Part shown: positions 26,026 to 33,628 of the stretch, one piece after another
Position numbering within the stretch: the stretch's first letter is position 1
Layout: each line of letters opens with the position of its first letter
Assembly (NCBI GenBank): GCA_964543235.1
Contig: CAZIXE010000013.1
Span: 10,665-74,664, forward strand
Direction of reading: 5' to 3'
Length of the DNA: 64,000 nucleotides
Source: JANMMJ01 sp964543235
Lineage (GTDB): Bacteria > Pseudomonadota > Alphaproteobacteria > Rhizobiales > Aestuariivirgaceae
Program-made: the position numbers and the translations under genes
Notes under the pieces: generated by a model
The model's database searches: none
What the model was told of the DNA's origin: nothing
What the model saw: only the letters and a program-made list of their open reading frames with translations

Positions 26026-28530
26026 ATGACTACAACCCCGACAATCTGGTCGCCTGAGACCACCGTCAATGCCGGAAACACCTCGGGCCAACAGACGGCC
26101 GGGCAGAGCATCACCCTGCTCAACGGGCAGATACTGTCGCTGTGGACGGATTTTGCAGACAATATCGACACGGCCCCGGGGGCGGATGTGTATGGCCAGG
26201 TTTTCGATATCGCCGGGAATGCCAGCGGCACGCCGTTCCGCGTCAATACGTTCTTCACGGCCAATGACCAGATGAATCCGGCCCTGGCTGCCCTGGCCGA
26301 TGGCGGCTACATCGTGGTTTATGAGCACCGCGGCACGGCCGCAGGGCAGCCGGCGTCGATCCGCTTCGAGCATTACAACCAGTTCGGCATCCAGGTGAAC
26401 AGCGGGTCGATCGACCCGGGCACGATCGGCGGCGCTGAGAAATCCGCCCCGTCGGTGGCGGTGCTGAGCGACGGCACAGTGGCCGTTACCTACCAGCGGC
26501 TGAGCGGCGGCAATACCGATCTCGTCACCCGCATCCTGAACCTCAGCGACTACTCGCTCAGCAGCCGCTTCGACGCGGCCGGCAACGATGCCAGCGACGC
26601 CGAGAAGGCCGGGGATAGCGCGGCACTCGGCAGCAATCTCGTCACCATCTACGAACGCCAGTCCGGCGCCACCACCGGCGTGGCGTTCAAGGTGATCGAC
26701 AATGCCGGAGCGACGGTGAGCGGCGAGGTGCAGCTGGCGGCAAACGGCAGCGGCGGGCATGTTTCAGCGCTCAGCGCCAACCGCTTCGTGGCGGCGTGGA
26801 TTGACGGGGCAGGCGGCGGCGTCCGGGCGGCTGTCTACAATGCCGCCGGCACCGCCATCGTCGCCAGCTTCAAGGTTGCCGACGCTTCCGTCAATCCGAG
26901 CAGTGTCGATGTCACGGCACTCAAGGGCGGCGGCTTCTTCGTGGTCTGGAAGGACGGTGCGGCGGGCGAGTTGCGCGGGCAACGCTTCGACGGCACCGGT
27001 GCGGCCGTCGGTAGCGAGGTCACCATCGCCACCGGTGCCGCCATCGACAACACATCGCTGTCGCTGGCCCATGACGGGCGCATTCTCGTCACCTTCAACA
27101 ATGCCGCGGGCGAAGTCGGGCAGGTCATTCTCGATCCGCGCGACGATGTCATCAACGGTACGGCGGGCCGCGATGCGCTGACCGCCCGCCTCGAGGGTGC
27201 GACCGTTAACGGGCTTGGCGGCAACGACACGATCCTGGGCTTGGGCGGCGATGACGTGCTCAATGGCGGCAACAACCGCGATCTCATCATGGGTGGCGGC
27301 GGCAACGATTCGATCAGCGGCGGATTCGGCGCCGATACGCTGGAGGGCGGGAGTGGCGCCGATACGATTCGCGGCGGCGATGAGGACGATCTCATCGTCT
27401 ATGGGACCGGCGGCGGCCAGGCGGGCGAGATCGGCGATGGCGGCGCCGGCTTCGATACGTTGCTGATCAATGCCAATGTCAATCTGGACGCGGTCAACTT
27501 TGTGTCAATCGAGGGCATGAAGTTCAGCGAGCAGACCGCCGGGCCGAAGGTGGCGACCATTGCGGCGGGCCAGCTCGGCAACGGCCTCGCGCAGAACCTC
27601 CTCATCACCAGTGCGGCCGCCAAGAGCGACCAGGTGAAGATCTTGCTGGGGAGTGCTTTCGCTCTCAATGCATCGCAACTGCAGTTCGTGAACTGGGAGG
27701 GGCAGGACCGGGTCCTGATCCGCGGCGACGGCGATGCCGAGACGGTCACCGGCTCCAAGGTCGCCGACCATATGCTGGTGCGTGGCGGCGACGACACGGT
27801 CACTGCCGGGGCCGGCCGCGACACGGTGAATGGCGGAGCGGGCAATGATGTCATCAGCGGCGGCATTGGCGGTGATCGGCTGAACGGTGCAGGCGACAAC
27901 GACACGATCACCGGCGGCGCCGGCAATGATGTGCTGATCGGCGGGGCGGGCATCGATGCGCTGCGCGGCGGCAAGGGCAATGACACCTATCAGGTGACCC
28001 ACCAGGGCGAGGCCGCCGAAGCCAAGAACTCCGGCACCGATACGGTCATCTCCAAGGTGAGCTATGTGCTCGGCGGCAATATCGAGAACCTCAAGCTGAC
28101 GGGCAGCCTCAACCTCACGGGACGCGGCAATGCGCTCGCCAATGCGATCGAGGGCAATGCGGGCAACAACCTCCTCAACGGCCGGCTTGGCAATGACACG
28201 CTGACGGGCGGGGATGGTGCCGACAAGTTCGTCTTCGACACGGCGCTCAACGAAACGGGCAATGTCAACACCCTCACCGACTTTGCGCCCGGCGCCGACA
28301 AGATCAGGCTGGAGAACACCATCTTCACCGGGCTGGCGGAAGGCCGTCTCACGGCCGCGGCCTTCACGGTGGGAACGGCCGCCGCCGATGCCAGCGACCG
28401 CATCATCTATGACGGCGCGAGCGGTGCGCTTTATTTCGATGCGGACGGCAGCGGGGCTGCGGCGCAGGTCAAATTTGCCCAGCTCGCGCCGGGTCTTGCG
28501 CTGTCACATCTCGATTTCGTGGTGATCTGA
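26026..28530 (+). CDS. Large RTX protein with seven-repeat N-terminal propeller
   Basis: 834-residue predicted type I secreted protein without an N-terminal signal peptide. Residues about 30-370 hold seven spaced strands of one kind (for example LLNGQILSLWTD, ALADGGYIVVYEH, ALKGGGFFVVWKD, LAHDGRILVTFNN), which I read as a seven-bladed beta-propeller. RTX calcium-binding nonapeptides (GGxGxDxLx) follow in three blocks: about residues 398-460, 586-660 and 708-740. The C-terminal 90 residues (LTDFAPGADKIRLEN, SDRIIYDGASGALYFDADG, ending LSHLDFVVI) match those of the RTX lipase at 48284. That end is the likely type I secretion signal. No transporter genes are adjacent. Function unknown; adhesion or surface-layer roles are possible. 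Confidence 0.88.
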   Translation: MTTTPTIWSPETTVNAGNTSGQQTAGQSITLLNGQILSLWTDFADNIDTAPGADVYGQVFDIAGNASGTPFRVNTFFTANDQMNPALAALADGGYIVVYEHRGTAAGQPASIRFEHYNQFGIQVNSGSIDPGTIGGAEKSAPSVAVLSDGTVAVTYQRLSGGNTDLVTRILNLSDYSLSSRFDAAGNDASDAEKAGDSAALGSNLVTIYERQSGATTGVAFKVIDNAGATVSGEVQLAANGSGGHVSALSANRFVAAWIDGAGGGVRAAVYNAAGTAIVASFKVADASVNPSSVDVTALKGGGFFVVWKDGAAGELRGQRFDGTGAAVGSEVTIATGAAIDNTSLSLAHDGRILVTFNNAAGEVGQVILDPRDDVINGTAGRDALTARLEGATVNGLGGNDTILGLGGDDVLNGGNNRDLIMGGGGNDSISGGFGADTLEGGSGADTIRGGDEDDLIVYGTGGGQAGEIGDGGAGFDTLLINANVNLDAVNFVSIEGMKFSEQTAGPKVATIAAGQLGNGLAQNLLITSAAAKSDQVKILLGSAFALNASQLQFVNWEGQDRVLIRGDGDAETVTGSKVADHMLVRGGDDTVTAGAGRDTVNGGAGNDVISGGIGGDRLNGAGDNDTITGGAGNDVLIGGAGIDALRGGKGNDTYQVTHQGEAAEAKNSGTDTVISKVSYVLGGNIENLKLTGSLNLTGRGNALANAIEGNAGNNLLNGRLGNDTLTGGDGADKFVFDTALNETGNVNTLTDFAPGADKIRLENTIFTGLAEGRLTAAAFTVGTAAADASDRIIYDGASGALYFDADGSGAAAQVKFAQLAPGLALSHLDFVVI

Positions 28531-28718
28531 GGGAGGCGACAGGGGCGGGACGCGGCTCGCCCTCAGGGCGCCCGGGTTCGTGGCGATCCGAAGGCGCGGG
28601 GCGCGGGCCGGACGGGGCGGCGGACGATGCCGCGGCCCCTGCCCGGCCGCGGCAGCCGGGCGCGAAACCCTTGCATAGGGGGGCGGGCGGGGCTATCTAG
28701 CGCCGACCAGCGGCTCCC

Positions 28719-28792
28719 TGGGGGATCGTCTAACGGTAGGACAGCGGACTCTGACTCCGCCAGTCTAGGTTCGAATCCTAGTCCCCCAGCCA
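28719..28792 (+). tRNA. tRNA-Gln (anticodon CTG)
   Basis: The full cloverleaf is visible. TGGGGGA (28719-28725) pairs with TCCCCCA (28782-28788). The anticodon stem GCGGA/TCCGC encloses CTCTGAC with anticodon CTG at 28751-28753, reading CAG. The T-loop is TTCGAAT, and the discriminator base is G. The CCA end is encoded (28790-28792). No intron. It borders an accessory stretch with vapBC and a second RTX gene, although no repeat of its 3' end was seen further on. Confidence 0.97.
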
Positions 28793-28948
28793 AACTACGC
28801 TGAGGCGCCGCCAAATCCACCTCGATGCCCGGCTCTGCCCACATGGGGGCTTTCAGGCCAGTCAGCGCCCTTGGCCATGTGCATGTCACGATGCCGCCAA
28901 TGATACCACCACCGCCTGCGGCGGAAAGAAATGTAACTGTTGCATCCA

Positions 28949-29374
28949 TCACGATTGCCCGGCTGCCCAGTCCTCCAACCGCAGCCCTTCAACCCGCGCA
29001 AACTCCCGCACATTGTTCGTCACCAGCACGCATTCGGCGGCGCGCGCATGGCCCGCAATCATGGTGTCATTGCCGCCGATGGGCGTTCCCTTTGTTACCA
29101 AGTCCCGCTTGATGCGCGTGGCGTGTTCGGCAGCGCCAGCGTCCCATGGCAGGATGGCCGAGAGACGGGAGACGAAAGCCTCCACCAGCCGCGCATGGCG
29201 GGGTGATGCATTGCGGCCGACCGTGCCGCGCAGCATTTCGTAATAGGTGATGACTGAGACGACGATCTGGTGTTGGTTTTCGGTCGCCGCTTGCAGGCGC
29301 GCAAGAATTGAGGCCGGGCGCTCGCGCATGATGAATGAGCAGATATTGGTGTCGAGCATATAGACGGCAAGCAT
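28949..29374 (-). CDS. vapC: VapC-type PIN-domain toxin
   Basis: PIN-domain endoribonuclease toxin of a type II toxin-antitoxin pair. Its acidic catalytic residues are visible: the first Asp in YMLDTNICSFIMRER near residue 8, a Glu in VVSVITYYEMLRGTVG near 45 and the C-terminal Asp pair region GTPIGGNDTMIAGHARA near 100. It ends VTNNVREFARVEGLRLEDWA, typical of VapC. 141 residues. The start ATG at 29374 shares one base with the vapB stop (TGATG), so translation is coupled. The target RNA cannot be inferred. Confidence 0.93.
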   Translation of the reverse strand: MLAVYMLDTNICSFIMRERPASILARLQAATENQHQIVVSVITYYEMLRGTVGRNASPRHARLVEAFVSRLSAILPWDAGAAEHATRIKRDLVTKGTPIGGNDTMIAGHARAAECVLVTNNVREFARVEGLRLEDWAAGQS

Positions 29375-29622
29375 CAATGCTTCCCGTTTTCATCGAGGGA
29401 GAAACGCCCCTCTTCGATGAGATCGGGCCGTTCGCGCAGGAAATCCGCGTCCGCAAGCGGTTCCTTGGCGAGTGAAAGCCAGTCCGGCCGGACGGGACGC
29501 AGCAGGATCGTATCGCCCCGCCGTTCGATGGTCAGTTCGGTCACGTCCTGAAACTCCAAGTCCTTGGGCAGGCGGATGGCCTGGTTGCGGTTGTTGCGAA
29601 AGATGGACACGGTGCGGGTCAT
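29374..29622 (-). CDS. vapB: VapB-type AbrB-fold antitoxin
   Basis: Antitoxin partner of the adjacent vapC. The N-terminal AbrB/SpoVT DNA-binding fold is clear: TRTVSIFRNNRNQAIRLPKD, then VTELTIERRGDTILLRPVRP. The acidic C-terminal tail (ADADFLRERPDLIEEGRFSL) is the part expected to wrap and inhibit VapC. 82 residues from the ATG at 29622, which has GGAGGCGTTCC upstream; the frame is open further but without a credible start. A 7-bp palindrome 32 bases upstream is the probable autoregulatory operator. Confidence 0.92.
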   Translation of the reverse strand: MTRTVSIFRNNRNQAIRLPKDLEFQDVTELTIERRGDTILLRPVRPDWLSLAKEPLADADFLRERPDLIEEGRFSLDENGKH

Positions 29623-29653
29623 GGAACGCCTCCACAGGACGGGAAACATGATA

Positions 29654-29672
29654 ACATATGCCATGCATATGT
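29654..29672. promoter_or_regulatory. vapBC operator palindrome
   Basis: ACATATG (29654-29660) and CATATGT (29666-29672) are perfect inverted repeats around CCATG. The AT-rich element lies 32 bases upstream of the vapB start, where VapBC complexes typically bind to repress their own operon. This is inference from position and symmetry. Confidence 0.65.
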
Positions 29673-29981
29673 CAACCTTTACTGCTGTGCCCGGCACGTT
29701 CAGACACTACTGCGCCCTCCACGAGCACCTTCATTTGCGCCGGAGGCAATACGCACAGAGTTCCAATTTCCTCGACGAACCGCGTCGGCCTGAAGTCCTC
29801 AGCCAATCTTCTAACAACCCGCTGCCGCAAAGGCTGCCGCGGTGTGGCCGTTTTCCGCACCCATGGGCGGCAAGCGGCCCGGAGGTCCGCGTCAATTGCG
29901 CCATTAACCACCCGAAGTCAGCATTGATTGACTTTGGGTCAGACCTTCCGTGACATGGCTCCAGCATCCAGGAGGATTTCA

Positions 29982-30791
29982 ATGGCGACACTTGCAGCCT
30001 ATTCTGCACTCGATATGACGGACATTGAGGTTCACGATGGCGAGGTCATCGAGGCAACCTCGACCAGAATCACGATTTCAGACGGATACAGAACGGGTAC
30101 CTATACCGGCACAGGTTTCAAATACGATAACTTCGGTCTGATCGGCGGGACGGTCACCGGTTACCGGTATTATGAAGGGGGCGTCCTGCAATATGCTGTT
30201 TCGGGTGTCGCCGTTTCGGCGCTGACCGCGGCCAATCTGATCGATGCCGGCGACACGACCGAGTTGCTGAAGCTTGCACTGAGAGGCAACGATTCGCTGA
30301 GCGGCTCGATCTTCGATGACGTTCTGCGGGGTTTCGCAGCCAACGACACGATCAGCGGCAAGGGCGGTGCCGACGTTCTGCTTGGCGATGCGGGAGATGA
30401 CAGTCTTCAGGGCAATGGCGGCAATGACCTGCTGGTGGGCGGCGCCGGGAAAGACATGCTGACCGGCGGCAGCGGCACCGACCGGTTCGACTTCGACAAA
30501 GTGGCCGATTCGGCGAATACCGGCGCGACCCGTGACGTCATCGTCGATTTCGGCACCGGCAACGACCGGATCGAATTCTCGACCATCGATGCGATCGCCG
30601 GCGGCGCGAACGATGCATTCACGTACAGAGGCACGGCCAACTTCACCGGCCTGGGGCAGATCAAAGCCCAGCAATCCGGCGATGATACGCTGCTCCTGAT
30701 GAACACTGCCAGCACGGCCGGCGCCGAAATGGCAATCGTGCTGAAGAATTTTGCGGCCGCCGACCTGGCTGCCGCAGATTTCATTCTCTAG
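29982..30791 (+). CDS. Small RTX calcium-binding protein
   Basis: 269-residue RTX protein with no signal peptide. The N-terminal 100 residues (ATLAAYSALDMTDIEVHDGE, then YTGTGFKYDNFGLIGGTVTG) are a short beta-rich domain. Six or so nonapeptides follow at about residues 105-165 (NDTISGKGGADVLLGDAGDD, then GGNDLLVGGAGKDMLTGG). The C-terminal region (VIVDFGTGNDRIEFSTIDA, ending LAAADFIL) resembles a type I secretion signal. Start chosen at ATG 29982 because AGGAGGA precedes it; the frame opens at 29928. It is related in its end to the two larger RTX proteins in the window. Ligand and role unknown. Confidence 0.87.
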   Translation: MATLAAYSALDMTDIEVHDGEVIEATSTRITISDGYRTGTYTGTGFKYDNFGLIGGTVTGYRYYEGGVLQYAVSGVAVSALTAANLIDAGDTTELLKLALRGNDSLSGSIFDDVLRGFAANDTISGKGGADVLLGDAGDDSLQGNGGNDLLVGGAGKDMLTGGSGTDRFDFDKVADSANTGATRDVIVDFGTGNDRIEFSTIDAIAGGANDAFTYRGTANFTGLGQIKAQQSGDDTLLLMNTASTAGAEMAIVLKNFAAADLAAADFIL

Positions 30792-30947
30792 ACGGCTGGC
30801 CGGAGCCACACCCAGGGCTGCATGCTCCGCCGGCCTCGAACACGTCGTCCGCTTTTGGACATCTGCGAGCGCTTGAGCTGAGAGCCATTCCCTGACACAC
30901 TCGCTTCGCATAGATTGAGCATCTGTTCAAACTCGGGAGTGTCAGCC

Positions 30948-31202
30948 ATGTCACTTGCCGGACGCCTGCTTACACTCAGGGATCATATCCTGCGCAACGA
31001 CCGTACGGGGGCGCAGGTCGAGGGCGAGCTGCACGCCATCATCTTCCAGATCGGCCCGGAATCGCCTTGCGCCTCCTACATCAAGGACGCGCTCGACTAT
31101 GCCGAAGACCATTATGACGGGGGCAACGACCTGGCGCTCGACTCGCTGGTCAAGACCCTGGCAGCGGCAGCCGAATGCCTGGAAGGCGGCGGGGGCAGCT
31201 GA
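30948..31202 (+). CDS. Hypothetical 84-residue acidic protein
   Basis: Not recognised. The ATG at 30948 follows CGGGAG at a suitable distance. The sequence, SLAGRLLTLRDHILRNDRTG then IIFQIGPESPCASYIKDAL and ALDSLVKTLAAAAECLEGGG, suggests a small all-helical cytoplasmic protein with an acidic middle. No signal peptide or membrane segment. It is followed after 91 bases by another small gene of similar style. Confidence 0.6.
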   Translation: MSLAGRLLTLRDHILRNDRTGAQVEGELHAIIFQIGPESPCASYIKDALDYAEDHYDGGNDLALDSLVKTLAAAAECLEGGGGS

Positions 31203-31293
31203 GCAGAGGCGCCGCAACAGCACCGCGTTAACCGGTCTGGTGTAGCCTGGCAGGCGGCAAGAGCCCCGCAACCTTTGACGGAGGGACACGACC

Positions 31294-31491
31294 ATGCAAG
31301 CCAGTTCCATCCGGGCGGCGCTGCGGATCGCCTCGGACTATCTCGAGAGCGGCCAGCAGGCCTTCGAGGACCAGAACATCGCCTTTGCCTGCGACAGCGA
31401 AGGCGCCGGCGATCCCAAGCCCGACATCGTCCAGCTGGCCATGGCGTTCCGCGCCTTCGGCGATGCGGTGCGGTCCAACCGCAACGGCTAA
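31294..31491 (+). CDS. Hypothetical 65-residue protein
   Basis: Not recognised. ACGGAGGGACACGACC before the ATG is a strong ribosome-binding site. The product (QASSIRAALRIASDYLESGQ, then DIVQLAMAFRAFGDAVRSN) looks like two short helices joined by an acidic loop. It overlaps the aco E2 gene end by 4 bases, tail to tail. It may be related in origin to the 84-residue neighbour, but I see no clear alignment. Confidence 0.6.
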   Translation: MQASSIRAALRIASDYLESGQQAFEDQNIAFACDSEGAGDPKPDIVQLAMAFRAFGDAVRSNRNG

Positions 31492-32591
31492 CCCGCGGCG
31501 ATATTGGCCCTGATCAGGCCATTGACGCGGCTGGCCTGCTCCATCTGGGCCATGTGGCCGGCGCCCTCGATCAGTTCAACCCGCGCCCCGCCGGCATTGG
31601 CGGCATGGCCCGCCGGCAGCACGGCATCGGCACTGCCCCAGATCACCAGGGTGCGCGCGTCTCCCGGCGACAAGATCGCCTGCTGCCGGCCACCGCCGAA
31701 GACGCCTTCGGCCAGGGCCCTCAGTGCGGCGTCGACACCGTCCAGGCGCTTGTACTTCAGCATGTCGTCGACCATCTGGCGGCTGACCTGGGCGGGATCG
31801 GCGAAGAGCTTCTCGAGCACCGGTTTCAGTTCCTTCCGGGACGTCGCCGATATGAAGCCCCGGATATAGTCCATGTTGATCTCGGGGCCGAGGCCGGCCG
31901 GGGCGATGAGGCTCAGCGAGCGCACGCGGGACGGTGTAGTCCCGGCGATCTGCATGGCGATGGCGCCGCCCAGCGAGTGGCCAACGAGATGCGCGCCTGA
32001 GATGGCGAGCGCATCCATGAAGGCGAGGACGGTTCCGGCGAGGCCGGCGACCGTCGGCTCGGCCACGGTCTTGACCGACTGGCCGTGGCCGGGGAGATCG
32101 AGCGCATGGACGGTCACATTGTCGCCGAGGCCGTCGATGTTGAAGAGCCAGTTGTCGAGATCGCCGCCAAAGCCGTGGATCAGGACGACGGGCTCGGGGC
32201 CCTGCCCGCGCCTGGCATAGCGGATGCGCCCGGCCGCAAGTTCGATGAACTCATAGGCCGGGGCTTCGCCCTCCTCCTCCCCGGCCGAGACGGGTGTTAC
32301 ATAGGAGGCGACATAGGCGTCGATCTCGGCGTCCGGCACGCTGCGATCGGCGATGACGCCGATCAGCGCCTTGACCGGATAGACGGTGTCGGGCGTGCCG
32401 ATGCGGCGGCGCAGCACGCCCGCGTCGGTCGCCTCGACACTGCCGGCGATCTTGTCGGTCTCGACCTCGAGGATGGCATCGCCGACATTGATTTCCCGGC
32501 CGTCCTCGACAAGCCAGCCCGTGAGCTTCCCCTCCTTCATGGAGAGGCCCCATTTGGGCATGACGATAGGGATGATGCGGCTGTCCGGCAT
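31488..32591 (-). CDS. acoC: AcoC-like dihydrolipoyl acetyltransferase (lipoyl domain fused to alpha/beta hydrolase)
   Basis: E2-type component of an acetoin-dehydrogenase-like complex. The N-terminal lipoyl domain (residues 8-85: VMPKWGLSMKEGKLTGWLVE) carries the lipoylated lysine in EVETDKIAGSVEA near residue 48. An alpha/beta-hydrolase domain follows, with PVVLIHGFGGDLDNW, the nucleophile elbow GHSLGGAIAMQ and a terminal His in GAGHMAQMEQ. This fusion is the AcoC architecture and replaces the usual E2 catalytic core. 367 residues. The start at 32591 is 11 bases after acoB. No lipoamide dehydrogenase gene is in the window. Confidence 0.88.
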   Translation of the reverse strand: MPDSRIIPIVMPKWGLSMKEGKLTGWLVEDGREINVGDAILEVETDKIAGSVEATDAGVLRRRIGTPDTVYPVKALIGVIADRSVPDAEIDAYVASYVTPVSAGEEEGEAPAYEFIELAAGRIRYARRGQGPEPVVLIHGFGGDLDNWLFNIDGLGDNVTVHALDLPGHGQSVKTVAEPTVAGLAGTVLAFMDALAISGAHLVGHSLGGAIAMQIAGTTPSRVRSLSLIAPAGLGPEINMDYIRGFISATSRKELKPVLEKLFADPAQVSRQMVDDMLKYKRLDGVDAALRALAEGVFGGGRQQAILSPGDARTLVIWGSADAVLPAGHAANAGGARVELIEGAGHMAQMEQASRVNGLIRANIAAG

Positions 32592-32602
32592 GGCCCCGCT
32601 CC

Positions 32603-33610
32603 TCAGTTCTGCATGGTCTTTTTGACCGCCGCGGCAATACGGGCGGCGCTCGGCAGATACATGTCCTCGAGCGCCGGCGAGAACGGCACCGGCGTGTGCG
32701 GCGCGGTCACCATCTGCACCGCCGATTTCAGGGCGTCGAAGGCATCCTGAGCGACCTTCGCGGCAACATCGGCGGCGATGGAACAGCGCGGGTGGGCTTC
32801 GTCGACGCAGACGCAGCGGCCGGTTTTCTCGACACTCTCGATCACCGTGTCCCAATCAATGGGCGAAAGGGTGCGGAGATCGATCACTTCGCATTCGACA
32901 CCCTGCCTGGCGAGGTCGCTCGCGGCATCCATGGCGCGATGCACCATCAGGCCGTAGGTCACGATGGTACAGTCCTTGCCGTCGCGCAGCACATTGGCCT
33001 CGCCGAACGGGATGGCATAGGATTCGGCGGGCACATCCGCCTCGGCGCCGTAGAGGTTCTTGTGTTCGCAGAAGATCACCGGATCATTGTCGCGGATCGA
33101 CTGGATCAGCAGCCCCTTGGCATCGTAGGCGTTGGACGGGCAGACGACCTTCAGGCCCGGAATGTGGGTGAAGAGCGGGGTCAGCATCTGCGAGTGCTGG
33201 GCGGCAGCACGGAAGCCCGCCCCCACCATGGTGCGGATGACCACGGGCGTTTCGGCCTTGCCGCCGAACATGTACTTGAACTTGGCGGCCTGGTTGAAGA
33301 TCTCGTCGAAACACACGCCCATGAAATCGATGAACATGAGCTCGGCCACGGGGCGCATGCCGCAGGCCGCCGCACCCACGGCGGCGCCGATGAAAGCCGA
33401 TTCCGACAGGGGCGTGTCGAGGACGCGGCCGGGATGCTTGTGGATCAGCCCTTTGGTGACGCCGAGCGGGCCACCCCAGGCATCGATTTCGCCATTGCCC
33501 CCGGCACCACCGGCCACGTCCTCGCCCATGAGAATCACCCGTTGGTCGCGGGCCATTTCCTGGTCGAGCGCCTCGTTGATCGCCTGGCGCATGCTGATAT
33601 TGCGTGCCAT
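32603..33610 (-). CDS. acoB: Acetoin/2-oxoacid dehydrogenase E1 beta subunit
   Basis: Beta subunit of the thiamine diphosphate-dependent E1 component. The N-terminal transketolase-like domain has ISMRQAINEALDQEMARDQR and GEDVAGG, then LGVTKGLIHKHPGRVLDTPL and AVGAAACGMRPVAELMFIDF. The C-terminal transketolase domain starts near residue 195 (CTIVTYGLMVHRAMDAA). 335 residues. Start ATG at 33610 is 18 bases after the acoA stop. Acetoin is the best guess because the partner E2 has the AcoC layout, but pyruvate or branched-chain 2-oxoacids cannot be excluded. Confidence 0.9.
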   Translation of the reverse strand: MARNISMRQAINEALDQEMARDQRVILMGEDVAGGAGGNGEIDAWGGPLGVTKGLIHKHPGRVLDTPLSESAFIGAAVGAAACGMRPVAELMFIDFMGVCFDEIFNQAAKFKYMFGGKAETPVVIRTMVGAGFRAAAQHSQMLTPLFTHIPGLKVVCPSNAYDAKGLLIQSIRDNDPVIFCEHKNLYGAEADVPAESYAIPFGEANVLRDGKDCTIVTYGLMVHRAMDAASDLARQGVECEVIDLRTLSPIDWDTVIESVEKTGRCVCVDEAHPRCSIAADVAAKVAQDAFDALKSAVQMVTAPHTPVPFSPALEDMYLPSAARIAAAVKKTMQN

Positions 33611-33628
33611 GTCTCGTGCTCCTTGCGC

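Noticed and set aside
27190..28000. Dense short repeats resembling a repeat array
   Set aside because: These are codons of RTX nonapeptides in a reading frame, not CRISPR repeats: spacing is 27 bases with variable sequence.
28563..28952. 130-codon minus-strand frame covering tRNA-Gln
   Set aside because: It includes the complement of the tRNA (GFEPRLAESESAVLPLDDPP), a well-known artefact of translating tRNA genes.
29672..29981. Small frames between vapB and the second RTX gene
   Set aside because: No ribosome-binding site or family resemblance; possibly remnants but not supportable.
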